DNA from: Marinobacter nanhaiticus D15-8W
Lineage (GTDB): Bacteria > Pseudomonadota > Gammaproteobacteria > Pseudomonadales > Oleiphilaceae
Assembly: GCF_036511935.1 (NCBI RefSeq)
Contig: NZ_AP028878.1
Span: 2,046,001 to 2,110,000, forward strand
Length of the DNA stretch: 64,000 nt
Reading direction: 5' to 3'
Position 1 is the stretch's first letter, and each line of letters opens with the position of its first letter. Of this stretch, positions 32,593 to 42,123 are shown one piece after another. Under the pieces are notes generated by a model. The model was given only the letters and a program-made list of their open reading frames with translations. It was not told where the DNA came from and ran no database searches. A program made the translations under genes and the position numbers.

Positions 32593-32737
32593 TGCCTTTG
32601 CCGGTTTTACCCAGACGTTAAATAGCGGTATTTCAGCACCGCCGCCTCCGCGAGGAGCCGGCGGTGTTCGCGTTTCGGGCGACCAGGAAGTGAGTCCGAC
32701 GCTCAACATTTTGTTACAAATTCGACGGCGTGAGGGG

Positions 32738-32764
32738 CAAAGATTTGCCGCTTTCGGCCGATAA
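32738..32764 (+). promoter_or_regulatory. Candidate sigma-28 promoter of fliD-fliS
   Basis: CAAAGATT, an 11-nt spacer, then GCCGATAA, a perfect -10 element. It is 44 bp before the fliD start. Confidence 0.8.
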
Positions 32765-32807
32765 GCATACAAATGGATTATGGCGCCTTCTCGGGGAGGC
32801 TTTCGAT

Positions 32808-34790
32808 ATGGCAGGTATTTCGTCACTCGGTATAGGTTCTGGGGTCCTCAACTCGGATCTGGTGGAACAGCTTGTAGCTGCGGAAAGGAAACCGGCTACC
32901 GATCGCCTTAATTTTAATCAGCAGCGTGCAGAAGCCTTGATTTCTGCCTATGGCACGTTGCGTAGCGCAATAACAGAATTGCGCCTCCCCATGCGTCAAC
33001 TGAGTTCTCCCGATAACCTGAAGTCTTTTTCGGCGACAACCTCCAACGACGATATTGCCGTAAGCGTGGATAGCACAAAGGCAAGCCGAGGCAGTTATAC
33101 AGTCAAAGTGGATAGCCTGGCTCAGGCACAGTCGCTAGCTTCTGGAAGCTTCGAGGACAAAGACAGTACGGCAATCGGTTCCGGCACGCTGACTCTGAAT
33201 GTTGCCGGCGAGACCAAGTCCATTGTGATCGATAGCTCTAACAACACCCTTCAGGGGTTGGCCGGCGCGATAAACGAGGCTGGCCTCGGGGCAACGGCTG
33301 GCATCATCGACACTGGTGATGGGTACCGTTTGGTTATGTCTGCCGAGGAAACCGGTACAGACAATGCTATCTCTATCACTGTGAGCGATAGCGATGGGTC
33401 CCTGGACGATGGTATGGGGCTTTCGAAGTTTGCCTTCGATTCCCAGAATCAGAATCTGACAGAAACTGTCGCTGCGAAAGATGCCAAGGTGCAAGTTAAT
33501 GGCATAGCGATCACCCGACCCACTAATTCGATCGAGAATGTCATCGATGGTTTGACGTTCGAGGTCGCTGAGGAAGGCGCTACTTCTGTTGTCAAAGTGG
33601 AGCAAGACACAGGCGCGGTTGCTGATCGGGTTCAAGCGTTCGTAGATAAATTCAATGCCTTGCAGCAGACCATCGATGGGCTTGCGGGTTTCAACGCCGA
33701 AACAGGGCAAGGCGGCCTGCTGTCTGGCGACGCCACGGTCAGGAATATCCAGAGCCAGCTCCGCAACGTTCTTACGCGCGTAGTGCCAGGTCTTGAGAAT
33801 GCATCCGTTCGAACCTTGGCCGATGTGGGTATCACGACAGACTATAAAACGGGAGGCCTGTCGTTTGACCGTGAGACGTTCGAGAAGAAACTAAAGTCCA
33901 GCCCGGACGATGTGACTGCTTTATTTGCCGAGCAAGGCCGTGCGACCGATCCGCAAGTAGAGTTTGTAAGGAGCGGGTTGAATACTGAGCCGGGCGACTA
34001 CGCGATTGAAATAACCCAGGCGGCGACACAAGGGCGGTTGCAGAGCGCAAATGTGGGCTCCGGTGATGTGACGATCAATACGGATAACGACGACCTCACA
34101 TTTGAGGTAGACGGCTCGACTTCAGTAAGTATCAAGCTAACCGCAGGAACATACACGCGGGAGGCTCTGGCGGAAGAAATCCAAACGCAGTTGAACTCGA
34201 GTGCGGGATTAAGCGCCAAAGGGCAGTCGGTTAAGGTCGAATTCGACGGGGGTACCGGAACTTTCAACTTCACCTCGAACAAATACGGTAGTGAGTCGAA
34301 CGTCAGTCTGACCAAGGTCGATACCAATAGCAGCTCGGAACTGGGCCTTTCGGTTGCAACTGGCACGGTTGGTCAGGATGTCGCGGGTACTATAGGCGGA
34401 CGAGCTGCAAGTGGTGATGGCCAGGTTCTCTATTTGGAGGGCTCAGGCTCCGGACCGGCTGGACTCCAGGTCCGCGTTACGGGCGAGACGACCGGATCGA
34501 GGGGGTCTATCACTTTCGTAGAAGGTATTGGTGAACGAACCGTTAATCTGGTTACTGATATTTTGGGTGCAGACGGCGTTCTCGAGAGCAGGACCGACGG
34601 CCTGCAAACGGAATTGGAGCGAATTGCGGAGGACCGTGCAGCTCTGGAAGAGCGGATGACGTCCTACCAAGAACGGCTGGTTTCTCAATTTAGCGCCGCA
34701 GATTCGCTGATTGCCCAACTCAACAACACACGCGATTACATTAGTCAGCAGCTTGCAGCGTTGGCTCCGAACAACAGTAGCGACAATTAA
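32808..34790 (+). CDS. fliD: Flagellar filament cap protein FliD (HAP2)
   Basis: 660 residues from ATG 32808 (GGGGAGG upstream). The N-terminal SSLGIGSGVLNSDLVEQLVAAERKPATDRLNFNQQRAEALISAYGTLRSAI is the FliD N-domain and the C-terminal ERMTSYQERLVSQFSAADSLIAQLNNTRDYISQQL the FliD C-domain; both form helical D0/D1 parts. The 500 residues between form the cap's head. It is longer than E. coli FliD (about 470), as in many marine species. It caps the growing filament and folds flagellin. It is followed by fliS 42 bp later. Confidence 0.94.
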   Translation: MAGISSLGIGSGVLNSDLVEQLVAAERKPATDRLNFNQQRAEALISAYGTLRSAITELRLPMRQLSSPDNLKSFSATTSNDDIAVSVDSTKASRGSYTVKVDSLAQAQSLASGSFEDKDSTAIGSGTLTLNVAGETKSIVIDSSNNTLQGLAGAINEAGLGATAGIIDTGDGYRLVMSAEETGTDNAISITVSDSDGSLDDGMGLSKFAFDSQNQNLTETVAAKDAKVQVNGIAITRPTNSIENVIDGLTFEVAEEGATSVVKVEQDTGAVADRVQAFVDKFNALQQTIDGLAGFNAETGQGGLLSGDATVRNIQSQLRNVLTRVVPGLENASVRTLADVGITTDYKTGGLSFDRETFEKKLKSSPDDVTALFAEQGRATDPQVEFVRSGLNTEPGDYAIEITQAATQGRLQSANVGSGDVTINTDNDDLTFEVDGSTSVSIKLTAGTYTREALAEEIQTQLNSSAGLSAKGQSVKVEFDGGTGTFNFTSNKYGSESNVSLTKVDTNSSSELGLSVATGTVGQDVAGTIGGRAASGDGQVLYLEGSGSGPAGLQVRVTGETTGSRGSITFVEGIGERTVNLVTDILGADGVLESRTDGLQTELERIAEDRAALEERMTSYQERLVSQFSAADSLIAQLNNTRDYISQQLAALAPNNSSDN

Positions 34791-34832
34791 GTGAAAGCCG
34801 GCGCCTAGGCGTGGCCACATGAGAGGTTGAAT

Positions 34833-35234
34833 ATGAATGGTTTACAGGCTTACCAGCGGGTGAATACCCAGACCAGCATCGTCGATGCCGATCCGCACAA
34901 ACTGATCCAGTTGCTTTACGACGGAGCGCTGGAGCGTATCAATATGGCGAAGGCTCGCATGCAGGCTAAAGACTTTGAAGGTAAAGGTCGGCTAATTAGC
35001 AAGACCATGGAGATCGTGGGTGGCCTGCGCAGTTTCCTGGATTTCGAGAAGGGCGGTGAACTGGCCGAGCGCCTGGAAACCCTCTATGACTACATGGAGC
35101 GCACGTTGTTCGAGGCCAATCGCTACAACGACGCAGCAAAGCTCGATGAAGTGGCCCGTCTGCTGCGCCAGATCAAAGAAGGGTGGGATGGCATCCGCGG
35201 TGAGGTTCTGAGCGGTCAGCAAGCTGCCGTCTGA
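34833..35234 (+). CDS. fliS: Flagellin export chaperone FliS
   Basis: 133 residues from ATG 34833, with GAGAGG 6 bp upstream; the TTG at 34827 lies too close to that site. MNGLQAYQRVNTQTSIVDADPHKLIQLLYDGALERINMAKARMQ is the typical FliS start. FliS holds flagellin C-termini in the cytoplasm before export. It probably forms one transcript with fliD from the sigma-28 promoter at 32738. Confidence 0.94.
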   Translation: MNGLQAYQRVNTQTSIVDADPHKLIQLLYDGALERINMAKARMQAKDFEGKGRLISKTMEIVGGLRSFLDFEKGGELAERLETLYDYMERTLFEANRYNDAAKLDEVARLLRQIKEGWDGIRGEVLSGQQAAV

Positions 35235-35305
35235 TTAGTATTGACCTCTGTAGACGGCTGCGTTGGGGAAGCTGAGCTGGGTGTCCAGCTCCCCTTGTAT
35301 GCTCA

Positions 35306-35333
35306 TCAAGATGCGGGCGTCTTTGCCCGATAA
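35306..35333 (+). promoter_or_regulatory. Possible sigma-28 promoter downstream of fliS
   Basis: TCAAG with CCCGATAA at sigma-28-like spacing, one base from the -10 consensus. It lies in the 280-bp gap 35235-35513, which otherwise holds a small GAGCTGG/CCAGCTC hairpin (about 35273-35290) and no gene with a ribosome site. It may drive a small RNA or a short unannotated peptide, or be a chance match. Confidence 0.3.
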
Positions 35334-35513
35334 ATGGTTGTTACCCGAACCCCAAGCGTCATGCCGTTTACTCGTCTGAAATTCGGTCTCGACGGTCTGT
35401 CAGAATTCTTCTTTAGTCGTGTGCGCCAGCCCGTGCCGCCTTTACTGAAATTCGTGCGAGGCTATAACCCCGCCATACTAACATTCCATCTGTTTAGCCA
35501 CGGTGCTGGCCGG

Positions 35514-36440
35514 TCAGTCGATGGCGCATAGCCCTTCCAGGTGAGCCGTCACGCCCTCAGCCAATGCCTTCAAATGGTAGCCCCCTTCCAGGGTTGAAAC
35601 GACACGATTGTCGGCCGAATCGCCCGCTACGCCCGTAATCAGATCAGTGAGCCACCGGTAGTCTTCGGCTTCCAGTTGGAGCTCCGCGAGCGGGTCTGCT
35701 TTATGGGCATCGAAGCCCGCTGAAACGAGTACAAGCTGGGGTTTGAAATCCTGCAGCCGGTGCAGCCATTCCGTCTCCACCTTCTTGCGGTAATCTGTTG
35801 CCGATGTTCCGGCGAGGATCGGTGTATTGATGATGTTTTCTGGCAGCCGGTACACGTGGGAATGCGGATAGAACGGATGCTGGAAACTGGAGCACATCAG
35901 GATTCGCTCGTCACCCTGGACAATATCGACCGTGCCGTTCCCCTGATGCACGTCGAAATCGATGATGGCAACGCGCTCGAGGCCGTGGAAGGTCAGGGCA
36001 TGTTTGGCCGCCAGGGCAACGTTGTTATAGAAGCAGAAGCCCATGGACTTGCCGCGCTCGGCATGATGGCCGGGCGGGCGGGCGGCGATAAACGCATTGG
36101 TTGCCTGGCCGCACATCACCATGTCCACCGCCTGGATGTTGGCGCCCGCAGCCAGCCGCGCCGCACGTAATGTGTAGGGCGTCATGGCGGTATCCGGATC
36201 GGTGAAGACTCGCCCGCGGGTGGGCTGCATCATGTCCAACTGCTGTAGGTAGCGCTCCGGATGAACCAGCAAGAGCTGGTCATGGGTGATCTCGTCTGGC
36301 CGTACCCAGTCCAGTTTCTGCTCCAGTTCAGTATCCGCGAGATAGCTGACGATCGCGTTCAGCCGGTCCGGGGATTCCGGATGCTCCGGTCCCATATCGT
36401 GTTTCAGGAAGTCATCATGGAAGAAAAAGGCGGTCGTCAT
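35514..36440 (-). CDS. Zinc-dependent (class II-like) histone deacetylase family protein
   Basis: 308 residues. The core motifs are ARPPGHHAERGKSMGFCFYNNVALAA and VAIIDFDVHQGNGTVDIV, supplying the general-base His pair and zinc-binding Asp/His. VSAGFDAHKADPLAEL gives the third zinc ligand, and LEGGYHLKAL the C-terminal Gly-Gly-Tyr. Bacterial members remove acetyl or longer acyl groups from proteins, polyamines or small molecules. It is divergent, across 232 bp, from the PatZ-like acetyltransferase, so the pair could be writer and eraser of lysine acetylation. Confidence 0.92.
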   Translation of the reverse strand: MTTAFFFHDDFLKHDMGPEHPESPDRLNAIVSYLADTELEQKLDWVRPDEITHDQLLLVHPERYLQQLDMMQPTRGRVFTDPDTAMTPYTLRAARLAAGANIQAVDMVMCGQATNAFIAARPPGHHAERGKSMGFCFYNNVALAAKHALTFHGLERVAIIDFDVHQGNGTVDIVQGDERILMCSSFQHPFYPHSHVYRLPENIINTPILAGTSATDYRKKVETEWLHRLQDFKPQLVLVSAGFDAHKADPLAELQLEAEDYRWLTDLITGVAGDSADNRVVSTLEGGYHLKALAEGVTAHLEGLCAID

Positions 36441-36672
36441 AATGCGGGAAGTCCTGTGGCGAAGCGGCTCTTCATGTCTTATTTGTTGGCTTCATCGATT
36501 CCATGTTAACAGGGTTAGCCGCTTTTTGGTGGCGTTTTGTTCGGTTGGTTCCTTACTGCCAGGCGTGTTTTTGCCCGTAATGCAGACCGATGGTTCGATA
36601 CCTGAAAGGTTTCGTTTTAAAACGCCGGCTTAAGGCCTAACATTAGGGCTGATAAAAAGGGGAGACGTCGAC

Positions 36673-39408
36673 GTGAGTACGCGGTATCTGGAAAGCCTGT
36701 TCAATCCCGAATCCATCGTCATTACCGGGGCATCGGAGCGCGCCGAAAACCTCGGCGGTATGGTTTTGCGGAACCTGATGGCGGGCGGCTTTCCGGGCAA
36801 ACTCCTGGTCGTCAACCGCAACGAATACCAGAATGTCCACGGGGTGCCGTGCGTCCGTAAGGTCGCCAAGATGCCCTTCAAGCCGGAGCTGGCGATCGTC
36901 TGTACGCCACCTGATACGGTTCCGAAGATGGTTCGGCAACTGGGGGAAGCGGGTGTTAAAACCGCCATTGTGATGACGGGGGGTCTGTCCCGGGCCCACA
37001 GTAAGACTGGCCAGCCACTGATGTACTCCGTCCGGGATGCTGCGCGTGAAAGCGGCATACGGGTGCTGGGCCCCAACACCATTGGTTTGATGGTGCCCGC
37101 TCGCAGTCTGAACGCCACTTACGCCCATATGGGGGCGATCCCGGGCAAGGTCGCGTTTGTCGGCCAGTCCGGTACCGTGGCCAGTTCCATTATCGACTGG
37201 GCTTTCGCCCGGGGTGTGGGTTTCTCGCACTTCCTGACTCTCGGCGACGGCATGGATATCGGGCATGACGACCTGATCGATTACCTGGCACAGGATTCCC
37301 AATGCCGGGCAATCCTGTTGCATCTCGAGAGCATCCCGGATCCTCGCCGTTTTATGTCCGCGGTCCGGGTGGCTTCTCGGACCAAGCCGGTCATTGCGGT
37401 AAAGAGTGGCCGGGTGCCGGAGTCGGAATGGTTGCCGGTCCAGTTGCCTGTCGGCGTAACACGCACCGACCCGATTTACGATGCCGTCCTGCGCCGGGCT
37501 GGTGTCCTTCGGGTCGACGGACTGGGGCAGATGTTCGATGCGCTCGAAACACTGACCCGCATGCGTCCAGTACGCCGTGAAGAGCTGGCCATTATGGCGA
37601 ACGGTGTTGGCCCCGGGGTGCTGGCGGTGGATCGCCTGGCCGGGGAGCACGGCGAGCTGGCGACGCTATCCAACGAAACCATCGAGGCCCTCGCTAAGCA
37701 TCTGCCGCCCTACTGGACGCGCAAGAATCCCATCGACCTGAACTACGATGCTTCCCCGGAGCTCTACGCCGAGGCGATCCGCATCCTGGCCAAGGATCCG
37801 AACGTCTCCAACGTGCTGGTGATGTATGCGCCCAGCCTGACCGAAGACAGCCTGCAAATTGCAGATGCGGTCGTGCAGGCGAGCAAGGGCACGCGGTTGA
37901 ATATCTTCACCTGCTGGCTGGGGCAAAGTACCGTGTTGGACGCACGGGATGAATTCTATAGGGCGGGGATTCCGTCGTTCTTTTCGCCGGAGAAGGCAGT
38001 CAAGGCATTCATGCAACACGTGCATCACCAGCGGGTCCAGCGCTTGTTGCGGGAGACGCCGGAGTCCTTCACCGATCACTTCGCCGATCGCGCCCAGGCG
38101 CGCAAGATCGTGATGAAAGCCCATCGTGCTGGCCGCAATCACCTGTCCAACAGCGAGGCGAGGGCGGTCATCGGCGACTACGGCATCCGCACTGTCGATA
38201 CCGTCTATTGCGATGATATCGAAGGCGTCGTGGAGAGCTTCCAGGTGGAGCGCCGCCCCGTCGACGTAACGCTTATCCACGAGCGTTCCTGTCATCCATT
38301 CATGGAAGAGCAGACCGGGCGCGGGCGCTACAAGGCAACGATCCAGGGGCTGAACAGCGAGTCGGCGATCATCGAGTCCTGCCACATACTGATGGAAGAG
38401 TATCAGGCCCATTTCCCGCGTAGCGGATTCCTCGGGTTTGCAGTACAGCGCACCTATCAGCACCTGGGGGGTATCGCCTTCAGTGTCGGCATTACCCGCG
38501 ACCCCATTTTCGGTCCCCTGGTGGTCTGCGGTGCCGCTGGCGCTAGTGTGAACGTGATGACCGATCGCCAGATCGCGCTGCCACCGCTGAACATGGTTCT
38601 AGCCAAGGAGCTACTGCGCCGGACCTACATGTACCGGCTGCTGCGGGAATACAGCCTCCAACCGGAAGAAGACATCCGGGCGATCTGCGAAACCCTGGTG
38701 ACCCTGTCGCAGATCGTGATCGACATTCCCCATATCAAGGGGGTGGAAATTCTGCCGTTGCTGTTCGACCGGCATGGCGCCGTTGCAGTCGACGTGGCAA
38801 TCGATCTGGCGAAAGAGCCTGGTCGGCCCATCATCCAGCCTTATCCCAGGGAACTGGAAGAATGGATTGTGTTGCCGAAATCCGGTCGTCGCGTGATCCT
38901 GCGGCCTGTGCTGGCGGAGGACGAACCCTCCCACATGGAGTTTCATCACCTTCAGTCGCCGGAGTCCATCCGCTACCGTTTCTTCCAATACCGTAAGCAT
39001 TTCTCCCACGAAGACATCGCGCAGATGGTCCAGATCGACTATGACCGGGAAATGGTTTTTGTCGCCAATGCCGAGAAGGAAGACGGCAGCGGCGAGGAAA
39101 CTCTCGGCACCGTGCGGGTGTGGACCGATGCGGATAACATCCAGTGCGAGTTTGCGGTGATGGTCCGTGACCACATGAAAGGTGAAGGCCTGGGCTACAC
39201 GCTGATGCGCAAGATGATCGATTATTGCCGTGCGAGGGGCACGGTGGAGATGATCGGCAACGTGTTGTCGGATAACCAGCCAATGCTGGCACTGGCCCGT
39301 CGACTCGGGTTTGAGATCACCTACAACATGGAAGAGGATGTGATGGACCTGCGGCTGCCCTTGAATGAGCCGGAGACGGATTGGAAGCGGGAGCGTTTGA
39401 GGAGTTAG
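36673..39408 (+). CDS. PatZ-like protein: NDP-forming acyl-CoA synthetase fused to GNAT acetyltransferase
   Basis: 911 residues. Order: CoA-binding Rossmann domain (SIVITGASERAENLGGMVLRNLM, residues 14-36), ligase-CoA domains, an ATP-grasp region around 480-700, and a C-terminal GNAT domain from about 735 (VILRPVLAEDEPSHMEF...EFAVMVRDHMKGEGLGYTLMRKMIDYCR), whose GEGLG stretch holds acetyl-CoA. This is the layout of Salmonella Pat / E. coli PatZ, which acetylate and silence acetyl-CoA synthetase; there the synthetase half is catalytically dead and acts as a sensor. GTG 36673 follows GGGGAG by 8 bp. Confidence 0.9.
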   Translation: MSTRYLESLFNPESIVITGASERAENLGGMVLRNLMAGGFPGKLLVVNRNEYQNVHGVPCVRKVAKMPFKPELAIVCTPPDTVPKMVRQLGEAGVKTAIVMTGGLSRAHSKTGQPLMYSVRDAARESGIRVLGPNTIGLMVPARSLNATYAHMGAIPGKVAFVGQSGTVASSIIDWAFARGVGFSHFLTLGDGMDIGHDDLIDYLAQDSQCRAILLHLESIPDPRRFMSAVRVASRTKPVIAVKSGRVPESEWLPVQLPVGVTRTDPIYDAVLRRAGVLRVDGLGQMFDALETLTRMRPVRREELAIMANGVGPGVLAVDRLAGEHGELATLSNETIEALAKHLPPYWTRKNPIDLNYDASPELYAEAIRILAKDPNVSNVLVMYAPSLTEDSLQIADAVVQASKGTRLNIFTCWLGQSTVLDARDEFYRAGIPSFFSPEKAVKAFMQHVHHQRVQRLLRETPESFTDHFADRAQARKIVMKAHRAGRNHLSNSEARAVIGDYGIRTVDTVYCDDIEGVVESFQVERRPVDVTLIHERSCHPFMEEQTGRGRYKATIQGLNSESAIIESCHILMEEYQAHFPRSGFLGFAVQRTYQHLGGIAFSVGITRDPIFGPLVVCGAAGASVNVMTDRQIALPPLNMVLAKELLRRTYMYRLLREYSLQPEEDIRAICETLVTLSQIVIDIPHIKGVEILPLLFDRHGAVAVDVAIDLAKEPGRPIIQPYPRELEEWIVLPKSGRRVILRPVLAEDEPSHMEFHHLQSPESIRYRFFQYRKHFSHEDIAQMVQIDYDREMVFVANAEKEDGSGEETLGTVRVWTDADNIQCEFAVMVRDHMKGEGLGYTLMRKMIDYCRARGTVEMIGNVLSDNQPMLALARRLGFEITYNMEEDVMDLRLPLNEPETDWKRERLRS

Positions 39409-39653
39409 TGGACAACAACTAAGCCGAAATACGGCGGCGTTTCGGCTTTGGCGTCGTCCGCAGGTTTGTCGGCGTTTCAGACCGCCGCGCCGGGGGGGCA
39501 CCTTCGGCGCCTCAGAAGCTGAAGCTTCTGCTACATACTCGAGTTAGCTGGGAAATGTAGCCGACGCTTCAGCTTCGGAGCAGTCCGAAGGACTGCCGGA
39601 TGCAACCTCCGGGACCGAAGGAATAAAAGCGCCGACTATTGTGCTTATGGTGC
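39409..39653. other. Intergenic region filled by palindromic repeats
   Basis: Between the convergent pat-like and rdgC genes. A CCGAAATACGG-C-GTTTCGGC hairpin around 39422-39450 probably ends pat-like transcription. The rest is occupied by the REP-like units listed separately. No gene. Confidence 0.5.
39511..39600. repeat. REP/MITE-like palindromic repeat, copy 2
   Basis: CTCAGAAGCTGAAGCTTCTG...CTACAT (39511-39536) and ATGTAGCCGACGCTTCAGCT...GGAG (39555-39580) are related inverted arms. They are followed by GCAGTCCGAAGGACTGC (about 39579-39597), a further hairpin. The arms match those at 26363-26456 but are placed in the opposite order, so each arm is probably one repeat unit. Confidence 0.75.
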
Positions 39654-40589
39654 TTAAGCCGCGTCTTCCTCGACAATCGCCGACCGGTCCTCACCACCCA
39701 GCGCCTCCAGCAACGCAGGAATCAGGCGCGCCAGTTCCAGCGTCATCAGCGTAAACGAAGCGTCGAACTTGGCGGCAGCGTCGTCCGCGTCGATATCGTC
39801 CAGCTTTTCCTGGAAGGTATCTCCGAACTTCAGGCGGCGCAGGGCCAGTTCCTCGTCCAGTACGAAGGTGAGGCTATCTTCCCAGCCCAGTGACAGCTTG
39901 GTGACCTGCATGCCGGCGTTCAGGTGATTGCGGATCTCATCGCCCAGTAGATCCAGGCCCTTGCAACGAACCACGCCGCCTTCCTCGCCCGTATCCTTCA
40001 GTTCGCATTCGTTGCCCAGGGAGAACGTCGAGGGGAGGTCGATGGTCTCGTTCAGCCAGCCGGAGAATGTAAAGGTCGGCGCCTGTTCAAGGGCGGGCGG
40101 ACGAATCGGCAGGGAGCCCAGCGCCTTGCGCAGGGTTGTGGCTAATTCCTCCGCCTGTTTGTCGGAGCCCGCATCCACGATCATGAAGCCGTCCTTCGGC
40201 GCCAGATAGGCGAAGGTGCGCTTGGATTTGGTAAATGCGCGGGGCAGCATTTCCTGGGTGAGCTCTTCCTTGATCTCCTCCTTTTCCTTGCGAGGAACCT
40301 TGCGCATCTGCTCCGATTCGATCATTTCGACCCGTTCGGTAACGGCTTCCTTGATCACCGCTGCCGGCAATACGCGCTCTTCCTTGCGCAGGGCCACGAG
40401 ATGGTAGCCGTTGGCGCTATGGACCTTCTGCACGCCATGCCGGCCCAGCGGAGCGACCCAGCCCTGGCGGAAGGACTCCTGCGGGCCGCAGGGTTTGAAG
40501 GCGTCTTCTTCCAGCTTGCTTTCCAGCTCTTCGACACTGACGTCGAAAGGTTTGGTGAAACGGTAGATTCGGGCGTTACGAAACCACAT
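39654..40589 (-). CDS. rdgC: Recombination-associated protein RdgC
   Basis: 311 residues (E. coli protein: 303). WFRNARIYRFTKPFDVSVEELESKLEEDAFKPCGPQE is the standard RdgC start, and HSANGYHLVALRKEERVLPAAVIKEAV follows. RdgC forms a ring dimer around duplex DNA and restrains RecA. Single-gene transcription unit on the minus strand; start ATG 40589. Confidence 0.96.
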   Translation of the reverse strand: MWFRNARIYRFTKPFDVSVEELESKLEEDAFKPCGPQESFRQGWVAPLGRHGVQKVHSANGYHLVALRKEERVLPAAVIKEAVTERVEMIESEQMRKVPRKEKEEIKEELTQEMLPRAFTKSKRTFAYLAPKDGFMIVDAGSDKQAEELATTLRKALGSLPIRPPALEQAPTFTFSGWLNETIDLPSTFSLGNECELKDTGEEGGVVRCKGLDLLGDEIRNHLNAGMQVTKLSLGWEDSLTFVLDEELALRRLKFGDTFQEKLDDIDADDAAAKFDASFTLMTLELARLIPALLEALGGEDRSAIVEEDAA

Positions 40590-40708
40590 TCAGATTGTTC
40601 CCTGATTAGATCGTTATTGAATTGGCAGTACGTGCGGAAGGCCGGACGTTCCCTCTAGGAAATCCTGACCACTATGGTGGCGCAGCCCAGGCTACGCTTA
40701 ACCACTCG

Positions 40709-40909
40709 CTAGAGCTGCATAACCTCGACCAGGATGGTCTTGATGATAAAGCCAACCACACCGGCACCCAGCACGGTAAACAGAGCAATGGTGCCAAACC
40801 GGCCGGCTTGTGATTTTTTTGCGAGGTCCCAGACGATAAACCCCATGTAGACAATCAGTGCCGTCAGCAGCACATACATGGCAATTTCAGAAAAGACGGC
40901 TTCACTCAT
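40709..40909 (-). CDS. DUF2788 small membrane protein
   Basis: 66 residues with two transmembrane helices (EIAMYVLLTALIVYMGFIVWDLA and FGTIALFTVLGAGVVGFIIKTILVEV) and a basic loop (KKSQAGR). Matches the DUF2788 family of gammaproteobacteria, with no known function. It is followed by rdgC and preceded by yaaA on the same strand. Confidence 0.85.
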   Translation of the reverse strand: MSEAVFSEIAMYVLLTALIVYMGFIVWDLAKKSQAGRFGTIALFTVLGAGVVGFIIKTILVEVMQL

Positions 40910-40939
40910 TCATGGCTCCGATTATCTGAGAGCGAGCAC

Positions 40940-41713
40940 TCAAGCTGGTTCGTCACGCAGGAAAACCCAGTTATCGCCGCTGGACTGCTCGTCGCTGAAC
41001 CGGTAACCGGCTACGTCGAAGTCCTTGAGGCTTTCCGGATCGTCGATCCGGTTCTTGATAGCGTATGCGCACATCAGGCCACGGGCTTTCTTCGCGTAGA
41101 AGCTGATCATCTTGTACTGCCCGTTCTTCCAGTCCTTGAACTGCGGCGTAATGATCCGGGCGTTTAGCGCCTGCTTCTTGATGCTCTTGAAGTATTCGTT
41201 GGAGGCGAGGTTTATCAGCACCTCGCCCTCATCGGCCAACTCGTCATTGAGGGCATTGGTCAGTTTGTTGCCCCAGAACGCATACAGGTCCTTGCCGCGT
41301 GAATTCTCGAATTTGGTGCCCATTTCCAGGCGGTAGGGCTGCATCAAATCGAGCGGACGAAGGATACCGTAAAGACCGGAGAGAATCCGTAGGTGTTTTT
41401 GCGCAAACTGGAAATCGTCCTCGCTGAAAGAGGGCGCGTCCAGGCCGGTGTAGACGTCGCCGTTAAAAGCCAGAACGGCTGGGCGGGCGTTATCCGGTGT
41501 GAAGGGAGTATGCCACTGCTGGTAGCGCTCGGCATTCAGCTCGCCCAGCTTCTCGCTGATACCCATCAGGTTGCTCACCTGGTGCGGCTCCAACGGTTTG
41601 AGTTGGTCGATCAACTCGCAGGCATCGTCCAGGAACTGCGGCTGGGTGTAGGTCTTGGTCGCCAGCGGGCTTTCGTAATCCAGGTTCTTGGCCGGTGAAA
41701 TCACCATCAGCAT
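40940..41713 (-). CDS. yaaA: Peroxide stress protein YaaA
   Basis: 257 residues. [16 protein letters not shown], then [11 protein letters not shown] and [27 protein letters not shown], are the family signature (DUF328/UPF0246). YaaA lowers intracellular free iron during hydrogen peroxide stress in E. coli and binds DNA. An ATG two codons further (MVISPAKN) is an equally good start. Confidence 0.95.
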   Translation of the reverse strand: MLMVISPAKNLDYESPLATKTYTQPQFLDDACELIDQLKPLEPHQVSNLMGISEKLGELNAERYQQWHTPFTPDNARPAVLAFNGDVYTGLDAPSFSEDDFQFAQKHLRILSGLYGILRPLDLMQPYRLEMGTKFENSRGKDLYAFWGNKLTNALNDELADEGEVLINLASNEYFKSIKKQALNARIITPQFKDWKNGQYKMISFYAKKARGLMCAYAIKNRIDDPESLKDFDVAGYRFSDEQSSGDNWVFLRDEPA

Positions 41714-41854
41714 GTCTGCAATCCTCGTCTTTCGGGTTCCGCCGATCTTGGCCGGAAGTCATCAGGTTTCTATAACGCCGACCAATAATTTAACAGAATA
41801 GCGATTGGATTTGGCTATTGATCTGTTGCGACTGTTTACGAGTGCTCGGGCATC

Positions 41855-42106
41855 TCAGTGTCTCGTCGGTTTACGCTCGAGAAAGGCAAGCAGCTCTTCC
41901 TGGGTGAACGGCCAGTCAAGCTCCTCACCGATATCGTCGCGCCTCAACACCGGGATGCGGGTGCCATAGCGATTAACCAGAGCGTCGGACTGGGCGATAT
42001 CCACGACATCCACCGGAATGGGTGGATCCATTGGTGTTTGCACCAGTAGCGCTTCAGCCAGTTCGCAAAGGTGACAGTGCTCGGTCGTGTAGAACAACAG
42101 CTGCAT
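41855..42106 (-). CDS. Glutaredoxin-like (DUF836) thioredoxin-fold protein
   Basis: 83 residues. LLFYTTEHCHLCELAEALL has a CxxC active site (CHLC), then YGTRIPVLRR with the cis-Pro of the thioredoxin fold. It is probably a small disulfide reductase. It sits 17 bp after yciK on the same strand, so likely cotranscribed. Confidence 0.88.
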   Translation of the reverse strand: MQLLFYTTEHCHLCELAEALLVQTPMDPPIPVDVVDIAQSDALVNRYGTRIPVLRRDDIGEELDWPFTQEELLAFLERKPTRH

Positions 42107-42123
42107 TCTATTTTCCTGCGGAT

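Noticed and set aside
35361..35531. Short ORF (MPFTRLKFGLDGLSEFFF...) after fliS
   Set aside because: No ribosome binding site, overlaps the deacetylase 3' end, and no family resemblance.
38611..39501. 296-codon minus-strand ORF inside the PatZ-like gene
   Set aside because: Shadow frame of a GC-rich gene; the plus-strand GNAT domain is clearly the coding sequence.
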